A stretch of DNA of 64,000 nt from Asticcacaulis sp. EMRT-3 (GCF_030027245.1 NZ_JASERT010000001.1:62001-126000), one strand, 5' to 3'. Positions 36,458 through 46,398 are shown, numbered from the stretch's first letter. Program-made: numbers and translations. Notes: generated by a model from the sequence alone, not told the origin.

Positions 36458-37402
36458 TTGACCACAGGCAGGGCTACAGGTTTGCAAGGTTTCAGTCGCA
36501 GAACGCTTATCGGCCTGATGGGGGCCACGGCCCTGAGCGGGCTGGCCGCCTGTGGTCGTAAACCGGCTGATGCGCCGCCGCCTGATGATGATGGCGATGC
36601 GACTGAGGTGGTCGATCCGAAACTGGCCCAGCAGGAAGGCACGCTGCAATGGGCTGTGGCCGGAAACTGGCGCAATGCGGTTGATAAGGCGCGCGACAAA
36701 TATCAACACCCCATTGAAACCCTGCAATTTTTCGAGATCGAAGCGAAAGACACCGTGGTCGATATGTGGCCGGGGGCGGGCTATATCACCGAGATTCTGG
36801 CCCCTTATCTGGCACACGGCAAGGGCGACTATGTGGCCGCCATGTTTGAAAGCGGCGGTGCGGGTGATCAGGCCATCGCTAAGCTGGATGCACAGTTTCA
36901 TCAGCATTTCGATGCCAACCATAAGCTCTATGGCGACATCACCTACAGCGTTTTCGGCCCGGCCAGTGGCCCGCTTGTGGCGGCGGGCACAGCCGATTGC
37001 GTGCTGATGTTGCTGGTGATCCAGGACTGGATGGCGGCGGGCATTGCTGAGAAAGCCTTTGCCGACGCCTATGCCGCCCTGCGTCCCGGCGGCGTGCTGG
37101 GCATCGAGCAGCACCGCGCTGACATTGGCAATGTGCAGGATCCGGCAGCCACCAATGGCTATGTGCAGGAACCCTTTGTGCGCCAACTGGCCGCCGAGGC
37201 CGGTTTCAGCTTTGTGGCGGAATCGGAGATCAATGCCAATCCGAAGGATGACAAGGATCACCCTTTCGGCGTATGGACATTGCCGCCGCAACGCCTGACC
37301 GCGCCGCGCGGCCAGCCGCCCAACCCGGAATTTGACGGCACGCTTTACGAATCAATTGGGGAAAGCGATCGTATGACTCTGAAGTTCAGGAAGCCTTTAT
37401 GA
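36458..37402 (+). CDS. Methyltransferase-fold protein with Tat/lipoprotein-like signal
   Basis: 314 residues. The N-terminus FSRRTLIGLMGATALSGLAACG has a twin-arginine motif, hydrophobic core and a lipobox-like LAAC. The rest resembles a class I methyltransferase (VVDMWPGAGYITEILAPYL, ADCVLMLLVIQDWM, AALRPGGVLGIEQHRAD). This is a predicted exported methyltransferase-like family. A TTG start at 36458 or 36482 is needed. Its stop overlaps the ATG of the hydrolase. Confidence 0.75.
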   Translation: MTTGRATGLQGFSRRTLIGLMGATALSGLAACGRKPADAPPPDDDGDATEVVDPKLAQQEGTLQWAVAGNWRNAVDKARDKYQHPIETLQFFEIEAKDTVVDMWPGAGYITEILAPYLAHGKGDYVAAMFESGGAGDQAIAKLDAQFHQHFDANHKLYGDITYSVFGPASGPLVAAGTADCVLMLLVIQDWMAAGIAEKAFADAYAALRPGGVLGIEQHRADIGNVQDPAATNGYVQEPFVRQLAAEAGFSFVAESEINANPKDDKDHPFGVWTLPPQRLTAPRGQPPNPEFDGTLYESIGESDRMTLKFRKPL

Positions 37403-38535
37403 GCCGCATCGCCGCCTTATCGACCAGCGCCCCGCTGATGTTCACGCCCGAATCGCGGATGCCCGAAGGGGGTGTCGGCGAATGGTTTCGCGGCGCAGGG
37501 GGCTTGCGCCTGCGGCTGGGTTACTGGCCGGCGCCACGCGCTGAGCGCGCTTCGCGCGGCACGGTTTTTGTGTCGCCGGGGCGATCAGAACCGATTGAAA
37601 AATATTACGAAGTTGTGCGCGACTTACTGGCGCGAGATTTCGACGTGGTGGTGCATGACTGGCGCGGCCAGGGGCTTTCCGCCCGCCTGCTGCCCGACCG
37701 GTTGAAATGCCATGCCCGTTCGGCGGATGAATTTCTCGATGATTACCAGCGCCTGCTCGATACGTTTGAGGAGCGCGCGCCTAAGCCCTGGATCATGCTC
37801 GGCCATTCGATGGGGGCGGCGCTCAATCTGGCCACCCTCGTCAAGGGCGAGCCGCGCATCAGCGCTGCCTTTCTCGTCAATCCGATGCTGCGCGTCAAAA
37901 CCGGCAATCATTCGCTGTGGGCGGTCAATTTTCAGGTCAATTGGCAGGTCAATCACGGGCGCGGCAGCGATTATGTACCTGATCTGTTTGAAGACCCGTT
38001 TGAAAACACCTTTGAAAACGACGCCCTGACCCACGACCGGGCGCGTTATGAGCGCTGGCGCGAACAATTATTCGCCTGCCCGCATCTGGCCGTCGGCTCG
38101 CCCACCTGGGGCTGGTTGCAGTTTGCGCTGCGCATCGGCGAAAAATTGCTGCGCGACAAGGACAAGGCGCTGAAAAAGGTCGGAACGCCGATCACCCTAT
38201 TATGTTCGGGCGATGATCATGTCGTCAACCGTCAGCCGGTCAGGGCGTTTGCCCGCAAACTGGGCAAGGCGCACTATGCCGAAGTGGCCGGGGCCGAGCA
38301 TGAAATTCTGATCGAGGCCGATGAATACCGCGATCAGGCGTGGCAGGCATTCGACGCCCTGATGGATTCTGTGGCGTCGGCGGATGGAGTGGCGGAGAGC
38401 ATGGATGCGCCGGATGCGGATGAGGCGGCATTCGCCGCATGGCCGCAAGCCGAAGCGCGTCTGGCCGCTGCCGCCATGCCCTTGCCGGATGAGGTTTTGC
38501 CTGAAACGACGCCCGTGTCCGGCGATCAGGCCTGA
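37399..38535 (+). CDS. Alpha/beta hydrolase, lysophospholipase type
   Basis: 378 residues. Serine elbow GHSMGAALNL, oxyanion region FVSPGRSEPIEKY, VVHDWRGQGLSARLL typical of monoglyceride or lysophospholipid lipases (PldB-like), acid GDDHVV, and histidine in AGAEHEIL. It carries an acidic, alanine-rich C-terminal tail of about 60 residues. Coupled to the upstream methyltransferase-like gene (ATGA overlap); overlaps the convergent hisN by ten bases. Confidence 0.85.
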   Translation: MSRIAALSTSAPLMFTPESRMPEGGVGEWFRGAGGLRLRLGYWPAPRAERASRGTVFVSPGRSEPIEKYYEVVRDLLARDFDVVVHDWRGQGLSARLLPDRLKCHARSADEFLDDYQRLLDTFEERAPKPWIMLGHSMGAALNLATLVKGEPRISAAFLVNPMLRVKTGNHSLWAVNFQVNWQVNHGRGSDYVPDLFEDPFENTFENDALTHDRARYERWREQLFACPHLAVGSPTWGWLQFALRIGEKLLRDKDKALKKVGTPITLLCSGDDHVVNRQPVRAFARKLGKAHYAEVAGAEHEILIEADEYRDQAWQAFDALMDSVASADGVAESMDAPDADEAAFAAWPQAEARLAAAAMPLPDEVLPETTPVSGDQA

Positions 38536-39341
38536 TCGGCGGCACCGCGTAAGTGGATGAGTGCCTCGTCGAGCAGGGCTTGCGAAGCGGCGGCCACCAC
38601 CTGACCGGCCTGCGGGCCTATGGCTGCGCCCGTCCAGTCGCTCACCACGCCGCCGGCATTTTCAATCACCGGAATAATGGCTTCGATGTCCCAGGGTTTC
38701 AGGCCGGTTTCCAGCGCCAGATCCATCGTGCCCTGCGCCACCATAGCGAAGGCATAGGCATCGCAGCCATAGCGCGCCAGCCGCGCCGCCTGACGCAGGC
38801 TGGCATAGGCTTCGGCCTCAAGGCCCTGAAACAGGAAGGGGTCGGTAGTGCCGATCACGGCCTCGGCCAGCTTGGTGTTGGCGCGCACATGCAGCGGCGC
38901 TGAACCTGCGGGCGTGACCCGGCGCGAGCCGAGCGGCGAGCCCAAAAAGACTTCCTGCAAAACCGGCTGGGCGATCAGGCCCAGCACGGGGCGGCCTTCG
39001 TGGCGCAGGCCGATCAGGGTCGTCCATACGGGCAGGCCGGAAATAAAGGCGCGCGTGCCATCGACCGGATCCAGCACCCAGACATGCTCGGCATTCGCGT
39101 TTTCCTCGCCATATTCCTCGCCGATAATGCCGTGATCGGGAAAATGCCGGTTGATCAGGGTACGGATGGCGCGCTCTGCCCCCCTGTCGGCCTCGGTGAC
39201 GGGATCGAACTGCGCCTGATGGGCCAGCTTATTGTCGGTGTCCAGCCCGCCCAGCCGGAACAGGGGCAGGGCGGCGGCCGCGGCGGCGGCGGCCAGATCG
39301 AGCGCGAAGGCTTCAAGGCGGGCATAATCAGGTGTGGACAT
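38526..39341 (-). CDS. hisN: Histidinol-phosphatase, IMPase family
   Basis: 271 residues. Metal sites GEEYGEE, WVLDPVDGTRAFISG (the DPVDGTR form typical of HisN) and GLKPWDIEAIIPVIENAGG. Dephosphorylates histidinol phosphate in histidine synthesis in many actinobacteria and alphaproteobacteria. Specificity is inferred from the DGTRAFISG loop. Confidence 0.85.
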   Translation of the reverse strand: MSTPDYARLEAFALDLAAAAAAAALPLFRLGGLDTDNKLAHQAQFDPVTEADRGAERAIRTLINRHFPDHGIIGEEYGEENANAEHVWVLDPVDGTRAFISGLPVWTTLIGLRHEGRPVLGLIAQPVLQEVFLGSPLGSRRVTPAGSAPLHVRANTKLAEAVIGTTDPFLFQGLEAEAYASLRQAARLARYGCDAYAFAMVAQGTMDLALETGLKPWDIEAIIPVIENAGGVVSDWTGAAIGPQAGQVVAAASQALLDEALIHLRGAADQA

Positions 39342-39422
39342 GCCCCCCGCATAGCCGGATTGGCGATGCGGGTCTAGTGGGGGATTGCGCGCAAAGCTCT
39401 GGCCTCTCCAAAGCCCTCAGGC

Positions 39423-39806
39423 TCAGGCGGCTTGCTCATTATCGCCGTTCAGCGACTTGGCCAGGTCGAGCAGGCGGCGGCGCGGACGCTCCGACAGCCG
39501 GTAATAGGCCTGGATCAGGTCGAGCGTTTCCTTGCGCGAAAACACTTCGATGCCTTCGTTGTTGACGGCGGCCACATCGGTCGTGTCGTCGCTCAGGCCG
39601 TCATAAAAATAGTTGATCGGCGTTTCCAGCGCCTTGGCGAGCTGGAACAGGCGCGCCGCCGAGATACGGTTGGCGCCGCACTCGTATTTCTGGATTTGCT
39701 GGAAGCGGATACCCACGGCCAGCGCCAGTTGCTGCTGCGTCAGGCCGAGCAGGCGGCGGCGGCGACGCAGGCGCTTGCCGAGGTGCAGATCTATGTCGGT
39801 GGCCAT
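39423..39806 (-). CDS. XRE-family DNA-binding regulator
   Basis: 127 residues. An N-terminal helix-turn-helix (LGKRLRRRRRLLGLTQQQLALAVGIRFQQIQKYECGANRISAARLFQLAKALE) is followed by an acidic C-terminal part (YDGLSDDTTDVAAVN, RKETLDLIQAYYRL). This type is widespread in Caulobacterales. Target genes unknown. It lies downstream of rcdA on the same strand, behind a hairpin. Confidence 0.85.
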   Translation of the reverse strand: MATDIDLHLGKRLRRRRRLLGLTQQQLALAVGIRFQQIQKYECGANRISAARLFQLAKALETPINYFYDGLSDDTTDVAAVNNEGIEVFSRKETLDLIQAYYRLSERPRRRLLDLAKSLNGDNEQAA

Positions 39807-39925
39807 ATGTAAAACCCCTTATTGGCGATTTGTCGCTGTCCCAAACCGGGACGGCTCGCCTTATGGGTTTCAAAGGTCGTGCCACAAGGGAGGCTGTGGA
39901 GACTCGCCTCGCCGCAGAGGCGAAA

Positions 39926-39948
39926 CGGCCGCACCTCAGATGCGGCCG
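39926..39948 (-). terminator. Hairpin downstream of rcdA
   Basis: CGGCCGCA and TGCGGCCG stem with 7-base loop. On the minus strand it is followed by TTTCG, so it is a weak-to-moderate terminator for rcdA. Confidence 0.5.
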
Positions 39949-39973
39949 CTCACGCAAAACGGAGGTGGTGATC

Positions 39974-40498
39974 TCAGGCTTCGCTGGCGGCGCCGAAAGC
40001 CGTTTGCAGCCTCTGCATCTGGCTCATGACCTGATTGACGCTGACCTCTTCGCTGTCGCCATCGACGAACATGCGGCGATCCATGTGCGAAATGCGCTCA
40101 TAAAGCCGGTTGGAGCGATCCAGCAGACTAAGCAGGCCGCCGGGCAGGCTGTTGGCCTGATCACCCGCCTCGCCGCGCACCGGGGCCAGACGGTATTTAT
40201 CGTCGCAGGCGTCCTGCGCTTCCATGTCGCCTTCGCGCACCGCGCGCTGCACCAGAAGCCATGAGGCGATCTGCATCAGGCGCGTGGTCAGGCGCATACT
40301 TTCGCCAGCATAGAGCAGCGCATCCTCGCGGGCCAGCAGACGTGAATCGCGCCGTCCGTCGCCATCGAGATAGGCCGCCGTTTCTTCCACCATCGCCATA
40401 CCTTCCTTGAAGGTGCGGTCAAACAGGTCTGAGGAGGCGAAGTCGCGCACCAGATGGACGCGGGCAACGGGCGAGGAAACGGTACTATCGGACATCAA
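39974..40498 (-). CDS. rcdA: Regulator of CtrA degradation RcdA (DUF1465)
   Basis: Adaptor that, with CpdR and PopA, delivers CtrA to ClpXP at the cell pole. 174 residues with the family core RVHLVRDFASSDLF, FKEGMAMVEETAAYLDGDGR, and ESMRLTTRLMQIASWLLVQRAV. The C-terminal segment after about 135 is variable, as expected. With cckA in the same window, it links this region to CtrA control. Confidence 0.9.
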   Translation of the reverse strand: MMSDSTVSSPVARVHLVRDFASSDLFDRTFKEGMAMVEETAAYLDGDGRRDSRLLAREDALLYAGESMRLTTRLMQIASWLLVQRAVREGDMEAQDACDDKYRLAPVRGEAGDQANSLPGGLLSLLDRSNRLYERISHMDRRMFVDGDSEEVSVNQVMSQMQRLQTAFGAASEA

Positions 40499-40661
40499 TC
40501 GAGCCTTGTGCTAAATCCTGGCGGTCTTGTTTCGACCCGCACCCGATAAAACATATCCGGGCAAAGCGCGTGTCATCATGAAAACCTCTCGCCGGTAACT
40601 GCAACGCTTGTGCCAGAGACAGGGTGGCCAGAGACAAAGAGCCGGTGAGGGGCATAAAGAC

Positions 40662-40877
40662 TTAACCTTTAAAAGAGAATAAAGCCTCAGCCGCCGAGCG
40701 GCGGTTTTTTTTGCTATCCAGCGCCACGCGCACCCGCGCGATCTCGCCTTCCAGCCGGTCGATGCGCAGGCTCAGTTCCTCGACGCTATAAGGGTCAAGA
40801 TCCTCGCGTTCCAGACTGGACAAGGCCGAAGCGCCCGCGCCGGAGCGCAGCATGTCCGGTAATTCGTCGTCCCGCAT
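40662..40877 (-). CDS. DUF1192 family small protein
   Basis: 71 residues from ATG 40877. DPYSVEELSLRIDRLEGEIARVRVALDSKKNRRSAAEALF is the hallmark of DUF1192, a short coiled coil of unknown role in alphaproteobacteria. Divergent from the quinone oxidoreductase; an rcdA-upstream gap of about 160 bases follows. Confidence 0.85.
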   Translation of the reverse strand: MRDDELPDMLRSGAGASALSSLEREDLDPYSVEELSLRIDRLEGEIARVRVALDSKKNRRSAAEALFSFKG

Positions 40878-40984
40878 CGCGCTGCCTTTCGTTTCCGGTC
40901 TGGACAATGAAGCCCATCCCGGCCCATGCTTGTGTCAGCGATGAAACGCCGTTTACGCGAAAAAATCAAGGAAAACGAATCACC

Positions 40985-41965
40985 ATGAAAGCCATAGCGA
41001 TCCGTGGCGATGGCCAGAACCCTGACGATCTGTATGTGGCCGACTGTGCCGAACCGGTGCCCGGATCAGGCCAGGTGCTGATCAGAACCCGTTTTGCCGG
41101 AGTCAATCGTCCCGATATATTGCAAAGGCGCGGACACTATCCACCGCCGCCCGGCGCCGCACCCGGTCTGGGGCTGGAGGTTTCCGGCCTGTTGGCAAGC
41201 GCTGTTCCCGGCTGGTCGGCGGGGGCTGAGGTCTGCGCCCTGGTCAATGGCGGCGGTTATGCCGAATCTGTGGCGGTCGATGCGCGCCATCTGCTGCCTG
41301 TGCCTAGGGGCTTAAGCCTCGCCGAAGCGGCCTCCCTGCCGGAAAATATCCTGACCGTCTATGCCAATCTGATGGAGGCGGGCGGCCTGCAAGCGGGCGA
41401 AACCGTGCTGGTGCATGGCGGCAATTCGGGCATTGGCGCCATGACGATCCAGATGGGTAAGGCTTTCGGCGCGCAGGTCATCGCTACGGCGCGCGGCGCG
41501 GAAAAATGCGCTTTTGCGCGCCGCATGGGGGCCGATCTGGTGATCGATAGTGAGCTTGATGACTATGTGACGGCGGTGAAAGACTTTGGCGGGGCTGATG
41601 TGGTGCTCGATATTGTCGGCGGCGATTTCTTCGCGCGCAATCTGGCCTGTCTCAACATGAAGGGCCGGCTGGTGCAGGTCGGTTTCGGCAAGGCCTCGAC
41701 GGTCGAGCTTGACCTGCGGCGCATCATGCAGAAGCAGGCGATCCTGACCGGTTCGATGCTGCGTCCGCGCTCTGCCGATGAAAAGGCGCGCCTGACAGCC
41801 TGCGTGCGCCAGCGGGTGTGGCCGCTGATCGAAGCGGGACAGATCAGGCCGATTCTGGCCCTGACCGTACCGTTTACTGGGGCGGCGAGTGCCCATGCCT
41901 GGCTGGAGGCCGGTGATCATTGCGGCAAGGTGGTGCTGGATTTCACAGACGCGCCAGCAGGATGA
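40985..41965 (+). CDS. NAD(P)H-quinone oxidoreductase, zinc-free MDR family
   Basis: 326 residues resembling Qor/PIG3: FAGVNRPDILQRRGHYPPPPG, GLGLEVSG, the NADPH site VLVHGGNSGIGAMTIQMGKAFG, and GRLVQVGFGKAS. No zinc-binding cysteines. ATG 40985 is used. The 3' end overlaps the convergent gene at 41943 by 23 bases. Confidence 0.88.
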   Translation: MKAIAIRGDGQNPDDLYVADCAEPVPGSGQVLIRTRFAGVNRPDILQRRGHYPPPPGAAPGLGLEVSGLLASAVPGWSAGAEVCALVNGGGYAESVAVDARHLLPVPRGLSLAEAASLPENILTVYANLMEAGGLQAGETVLVHGGNSGIGAMTIQMGKAFGAQVIATARGAEKCAFARRMGADLVIDSELDDYVTAVKDFGGADVVLDIVGGDFFARNLACLNMKGRLVQVGFGKASTVELDLRRIMQKQAILTGSMLRPRSADEKARLTACVRQRVWPLIEAGQIRPILALTVPFTGAASAHAWLEAGDHCGKVVLDFTDAPAG

Positions 41966-42545
41966 AATTGCGCAAGGCGTAGGTGCGGCCATCATCGGGC
42001 CAGACCAGACCGCGCAGGGTTTCGGCCAGAGCGGGCTGGTCGATATTATCGAGCTGTGCCCCGGCATGGACGCGCCCGTCGGCCATGCTGATCGCCAGCG
42101 ACAGCCAGTGCATGTCCTGATCGAGCGGGGCCTGACGCACAAAGGCTTCAAGCGCGCCAAACAAAGGATAGGGTACGGGCAGGCGTTCGCCGGAACTGAC
42201 TTCGCGCATGTACGGCCCGATCAGGGCCAGCCACGGCCCGTCATCGCGTTTCCAGACTTCGCGCACCACCTTGCCCGCATCATGCCGTGCCCAGAAGGTG
42301 CTGAGAAAAACCCGCAGCGGCCCTTCGCCGAACATGCGCAGGCCTTCGGACAATGGATAGGTTTCCGCGATGATGCGCCCGTCATAAAGCGACAGCTCGA
42401 CATGCAGTTGCGTAGCGGTGGCGCGGGCGCGCAAGGCCGGAAAGGCGTCATCATGCACCACCCAGCTTCCGCGCACCTCAGGCGCCAGGCCCTCGGCCTT
42501 GAGCAGGGCTGTCAGTGCGTCTTGCAGGGCGTGATCATCGGACAT
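41943..42545 (-). CDS. Unknown 200-residue soluble protein
   Basis: No family firmly recognised; it may belong to the DUF6348 group. Soluble alpha/beta composition with many tryptophans (SWVVHDD, TFWARHDAGKVVREVWKRDDGPWLALIGPYM, MHWLSLAISMADGRVH). Codon use fits its neighbours. Its 3' end overlaps the quinone reductase gene. Confidence 0.65.
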   Translation of the reverse strand: MSDDHALQDALTALLKAEGLAPEVRGSWVVHDDAFPALRARATATQLHVELSLYDGRIIAETYPLSEGLRMFGEGPLRVFLSTFWARHDAGKVVREVWKRDDGPWLALIGPYMREVSSGERLPVPYPLFGALEAFVRQAPLDQDMHWLSLAISMADGRVHAGAQLDNIDQPALAETLRGLVWPDDGRTYALRNFILLARL

Positions 42546-42734
42546 GCTATAAATATGGGGACTTGCGCGCAGGCGGACAAGCGGCTCTTAGCGGCAAACG
42601 AGAGCGGGGTCGAATCCGGTCTTTTCTTTCATGTAAAATCGCTCTATAGCTTGTCCGAACCCCCGCGCCCGGCTGCAAAAGCCGGGCGTAGCCATTTCTG
42701 GACGGTCGAACCGTCCGCATACGAGGTCCACACC

Positions 42735-43439
42735 ATGTCCATCCTCATGCCCAAAGCCACGGCGGTCTGGCTGGTTGACAACACATCGCTGAGCTTCGAG
42801 CAGATCGCCGATTTCTGCGGCCTGCACCTGCTGGAAGTCAAAGGCATTGCCGATGGCGAAGTCGCGCGCGATATTCGCGGCGCCGACCCCATCGCCAACG
42901 GCCAGTTGACCCGCACCGAACTCGACAAGGCCGAGGCCAGCAAGACCTATATGATGAAGCCGCTGGTGTCGCGCCATGCCGAGCTGTTAAAGCCGGTGCG
43001 CAAGGCCCCGCGCTATACGCCCGTGTCGCGCCGTCAGGATCGCCCCGACGCCATCAAGTGGTTCACCAAGAATCACCCCGAAATCACCGATGCCCAGATT
43101 TCCAAGCTGCTCGGCACCACCAAATCGACCATCGAGCAGGTGCGCAACAATACCCACTGGAATTCAGCCAATATCAAGCCGGTCGATCCGGTGACACTGG
43201 GCCTGATCGGCCAGATCGAACTCGACGCCGCCGTGCGCAAGGCCGCCGACGCCAAGCGCAAATATGCCGAGAAGATGGGCCTGCCGATCGAGGAAGATCC
43301 GGTGCTCAAGCCCGCCCAGACTGTGCAGCCCGCCTTCGACGAGGAAGAAGACAGCCCCTATCGCAAGAGCGATCTGTCGGTCGAGGATGTGTTCGGCGCC
43401 AGTTCGCACAACGCCCATGATGACGACGACGAGGATTAA
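42735..43439 (+). CDS. trcR: Cell-cycle transcriptional regulator TrcR (DUF1013)
   Basis: 234 residues. The conserved DUF1013 body is ATAVWLVDNTSLSFEQIADFCGLHLLEVKGIADGE, YMMKPLVSRHAELLKPVRKAPRYTPVSRRQDRPDAI, and a predicted helix-turn-helix NHPEITDAQISKLLGTTKSTIEQVRNNTHW. It has an acidic C-terminus. I start at ATG 42735; the open frame runs far upstream, but that part is antisense to another gene. The TrcR name is recalled from family annotation. Confidence 0.8.
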   Translation: MSILMPKATAVWLVDNTSLSFEQIADFCGLHLLEVKGIADGEVARDIRGADPIANGQLTRTELDKAEASKTYMMKPLVSRHAELLKPVRKAPRYTPVSRRQDRPDAIKWFTKNHPEITDAQISKLLGTTKSTIEQVRNNTHWNSANIKPVDPVTLGLIGQIELDAAVRKAADAKRKYAEKMGLPIEEDPVLKPAQTVQPAFDEEEDSPYRKSDLSVEDVFGASSHNAHDDDDED

Positions 43440-43550
43440 GACGGCTCAATATTCAGATACCCCTCCGTCATCTTCGCCCTGACGGGCTCGTTGCAACTCC
43501 ATTGCTACGCCAACAAGAAGGGAGATGGCCGGTCGGCGGGAAAGTCAAAC

Positions 43551-43598
43551 ACCCACCTCCCCCTTGGGGGAGGTGGAGGCGCAGCCGACGGTGGGGGT
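43551..43598. repeat. Family C repeat after trcR
   Basis: CCCACCTCCCCCTTGGGGGAGGTGGAGGCGCAGCCGACGGTGGGGG: palindrome plus GCGCAGC and GGTGGGGG. The rest of 43440-43679 appears empty. Confidence 0.65.
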
Positions 43599-43679
43599 CA
43601 CTTTCTTCAGCAAGGGGCCGAATGTCGATCCGGCCAAAGCCCGGTCTGCATCACGATAAGCCTGCATCACGATAATAAG

Positions 43680-43708
43680 AAGCCCGTCGGATCAACCGGC
43701 GGGCTTTT
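43680..43708 (+). terminator. Terminator in the trcR to rod-protein gap
   Basis: AAGCCCGTCGG-ATCAA-CCGGCGGGCTTTT stem (one G-T pair) with a T run on the plus strand and an A run on the other. It may end transcripts from both sides. Confidence 0.7.
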
Positions 43709-43740
43709 CAGTTTGGGCAGACAGGGAAGGAAGAGAAAGA

Positions 43741-43956
43741 TCAGGCCTTGATGTCGAGCAGGCTTCCGGTCATCTGATCCGCCGTCTTGACCACGCTCAG
43801 ACTGGCCTGGAAAGCGGTACGCGACTGAATCTGATCGACGAGGTCGCTGAGAATATCGCCGCCGCCGCTGGAATCGCGAACAGTGTTTTGCGCCGCCTGA
43901 TCTAAGCGCTGACTGGCCGAGATGGCACCTGCGGAGGCGATGTTGAAAGCGTCCAT
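43741..43956 (-). CDS. 71-residue rod-like flagellar protein without a core domain
   Basis: The N-terminal FNIASAGAISASQRLDQAAQNTV resembles the rod-protein heptad (IA.SGM.A...RLD..ANNIAN), and the C-terminal FQASLSVVKTADQMTGSLLDIKA closely matches the FlgE/FlgG/FlgC C-terminal helix (A..ANLKVV.T.D.M...LLD). The two helices are joined by only about 20 residues. It could be a mini rod/hook-junction component or a remnant. No flagellar neighbour within 15 kb. Confidence 0.7.
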   Translation of the reverse strand: MDAFNIASAGAISASQRLDQAAQNTVRDSSGGGDILSDLVDQIQSRTAFQASLSVVKTADQMTGSLLDIKA

Positions 43957-44013
43957 AGCGCCATGATGCGCGCAGAAGTTTAAAGCCGCGTCTAGAAAAC
44001 CGGTTAAGCCGGG

Positions 44014-46398
44014 TTAAGCCTGATTGCGCAAAATCGCGCCCACCTTTTGCGCTGCCGCCACGATTTTGGCGCTTAAGGCCTCGATCTCCGGCTCGGTCAG
44101 GGTCTTGTCGGTGGGCGCAATGGTCACTTCCAGCGCCAGCGATACCTGACCTTCGGGCACGCCCGCGCCACTATAGACATCGAACACATGGGCGTCGCCG
44201 ATCAATGCCTTGTCGGCGCCCCTGATGGCGCGCACCAGATCGCCCGCCGGGGTTCTGGCGTCGATCAGGAAGGCAAAATCGCGCGTCAGCGGCATCAAAT
44301 TGGAGAGGGGTAGCGCGCCCTTCGATTTGCTTTTGGCCTTACTGGCGGGCAGGGCGTCGAGGCGGATTTCAAAGCCGACATAGGCCCCGTCGAGATCGAG
44401 CGCCTTGAGTATCGCCGGATGCAGTTCGCCGAATTCAGTGATGACGGTCTTCGGCCCCAGTTGCAGGCGCGCCGAGCGGCCCGGATGCCAGTGGGCGGCG
44501 TTCTGGCCCTGCACCAGTTGCAGCGAGGCGACCGGCGCGCCCATATCTTCGAGCACGGCCATCAGGTCGCTTTTGAGAGCGAACAGCGCGTCTTCGCCCG
44601 CCGGTTGCCAGTTGCGTGACTTGTCCGGCGCGCGCACGGCGGCGATCACCGTCGTCTGGTCGGCGGGTTCGAGCCCGGCATAGACCGGCCCGATCTCGAA
44701 AAGCTGCGCGCCTGCAAAGCCGCGCGCCACATTGCGCCCGCAGGCCTCCAGCAGATTGGGCAGGGCCGAAGGGCGCATACAGTTCAGCTCAGACGCAATC
44801 GGATTGGCCAGAACCAGACTGTCATCGCCGCCGCCGAAAAGTTTGGCGCGGCCCTGCGGCATGAATGACCAGGTGACGGCCTCGGCATAGCCATAGGCGG
44901 CCAGGGCGCGACGGGCGATGCGGGCGCGCGCCTGTTTGCCGGTCAGCACGCCGCCCGATTGGGGCGCCACCACGGGCAGGGGCGTGGCGGGGATCGTGTT
45001 GAAACCGTGGATGCGCGCCACTTCTTCTACCAGATCGGCGCGGCCTTCGACATCGCACCGCCATGATGGCACCGAGACGGTCCACGGCACATCGCCGCTG
45101 ACGCCAAAGCCGAGCGCGCTCAGGATGCGGCGCGACTCGTCCGGTGTGATCGTCATGCCGGTCAGCCTGGTCACATAGGCCGGATCGAAGCTGACATCGG
45201 CGCGGCGGGCGGGCGGCGCACCGGCGATGACGACCTCGGAGGCCTCACCGCCACACAGATCGAGGATCAGCCGGGTGGCGCGTTCCAGCCCCGGCAGGGT
45301 CGATTCGGGATCGACCCCGCGCGCGAAGCGGTATTGCGCATCGGAAGTAATGCCGGTGGCGCGGCCCGTCTGGGCGGTGCGGATCGGATCAAACCACGCC
45401 GATTCGAGGAAAACCTCGGTGGTGGTATCAGACACGCCGGTCGATTCACCGCCCATGACGCCGCCTAAACCGATCACGCCGGAGGAGTCGCTGATCGTGC
45501 ACATTTCCTGCGTTACAGAATAGTTTTTCCCGTCCAGGGCTAAAAATTCTGCTTTTTCTGAAATAATTCCCGCTAAGAGGGAAATTCCGCTCAGCTTCGC
45601 CACATCATAGACGTGTAGCGGGCGCGCGCGATCATAGGTCAGGTAGTTGGTAATATCGACGAGGGCCGAAATCGGTTTCAGGCCGATAGCGGTCAGCTTC
45701 TGTTGCAGCCAGGCCGGTGACGGGCCGTTTTTGACGCCGCGAATGACCCGGCCTGTGAAATAGGGGCAGGCCTCGCCATCCACCGATACGCTGATCGGGC
45801 AGGGGAAGGTGGCTTGCACGACGGGGGCGGGCGCGTCTTCAAACGTCCCCAGCCCGGTGGCGGCCAGATCGCGGGCAATGCCGGTGACGCCCAGCCAGTC
45901 GGGGCGGTTGGGGGTGACTTCGAAATCAATCACCGGTTCTGCACCGAACACCTGCGCGGCGGGGGTGCCGACGGCCAGATCATCGGGCAGGTCGAGAATA
46001 CCGTCGCTGTCACCGGCCAGTTCCAGTTCAGCCGCCGAACACATCATGCCGTTCGACACCACGCCGCGCACCGGCTTTTCGACCAGTGTGACGCCCAGAC
46101 CCGGCACATAGGCCCCGATGGGGGCATAGATGGTGGTCATGCCCGCCCGCGCATTGGGCGCGCCGCACACAATCTCCTTGCGGCCATCGACCGTATCGAC
46201 CTGCAAGACCTGCAACTTGTCGGCATTGGGGTGGCGCGCGGCCTCGATGACCTTGGCTACCGTAAAGGGCTTGAGCGCCCTGGCGGGGTCGTGGATGTCC
46301 TCGACCTCAAGCCCGGCCAGAGTCATGCTGGCGGCCACCTCATCGATGGTGGCCTCTGTTTTCAGGTGATCTTTAAGCCAGGAGAGGGAGAATTTCAT
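44014..46398 (-). CDS. pheT: Phenylalanyl-tRNA synthetase beta subunit
   Basis: 794 residues. N-terminal EMAP-like tRNA-binding domain ([34 protein letters not shown]), B3/B4 editing region, B5 domain and C-terminal anticodon-binding fold ([34 protein letters not shown]). Forms the alpha2-beta2 enzyme with PheS, encoded 55 bases upstream. Confidence 0.97.
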   Translation of the reverse strand: MKFSLSWLKDHLKTEATIDEVAASMTLAGLEVEDIHDPARALKPFTVAKVIEAARHPNADKLQVLQVDTVDGRKEIVCGAPNARAGMTTIYAPIGAYVPGLGVTLVEKPVRGVVSNGMMCSAAELELAGDSDGILDLPDDLAVGTPAAQVFGAEPVIDFEVTPNRPDWLGVTGIARDLAATGLGTFEDAPAPVVQATFPCPISVSVDGEACPYFTGRVIRGVKNGPSPAWLQQKLTAIGLKPISALVDITNYLTYDRARPLHVYDVAKLSGISLLAGIISEKAEFLALDGKNYSVTQEMCTISDSSGVIGLGGVMGGESTGVSDTTTEVFLESAWFDPIRTAQTGRATGITSDAQYRFARGVDPESTLPGLERATRLILDLCGGEASEVVIAGAPPARRADVSFDPAYVTRLTGMTITPDESRRILSALGFGVSGDVPWTVSVPSWRCDVEGRADLVEEVARIHGFNTIPATPLPVVAPQSGGVLTGKQARARIARRALAAYGYAEAVTWSFMPQGRAKLFGGGDDSLVLANPIASELNCMRPSALPNLLEACGRNVARGFAGAQLFEIGPVYAGLEPADQTTVIAAVRAPDKSRNWQPAGEDALFALKSDLMAVLEDMGAPVASLQLVQGQNAAHWHPGRSARLQLGPKTVITEFGELHPAILKALDLDGAYVGFEIRLDALPASKAKSKSKGALPLSNLMPLTRDFAFLIDARTPAGDLVRAIRGADKALIGDAHVFDVYSGAGVPEGQVSLALEVTIAPTDKTLTEPEIEALSAKIVAAAQKVGAILRNQA

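Noticed and set aside
41889..42734. Upstream extension of trcR to a 516-residue frame
   Set aside because: It is antisense to the gene at 41943 and lacks family similarity; the conserved protein begins at 42735.
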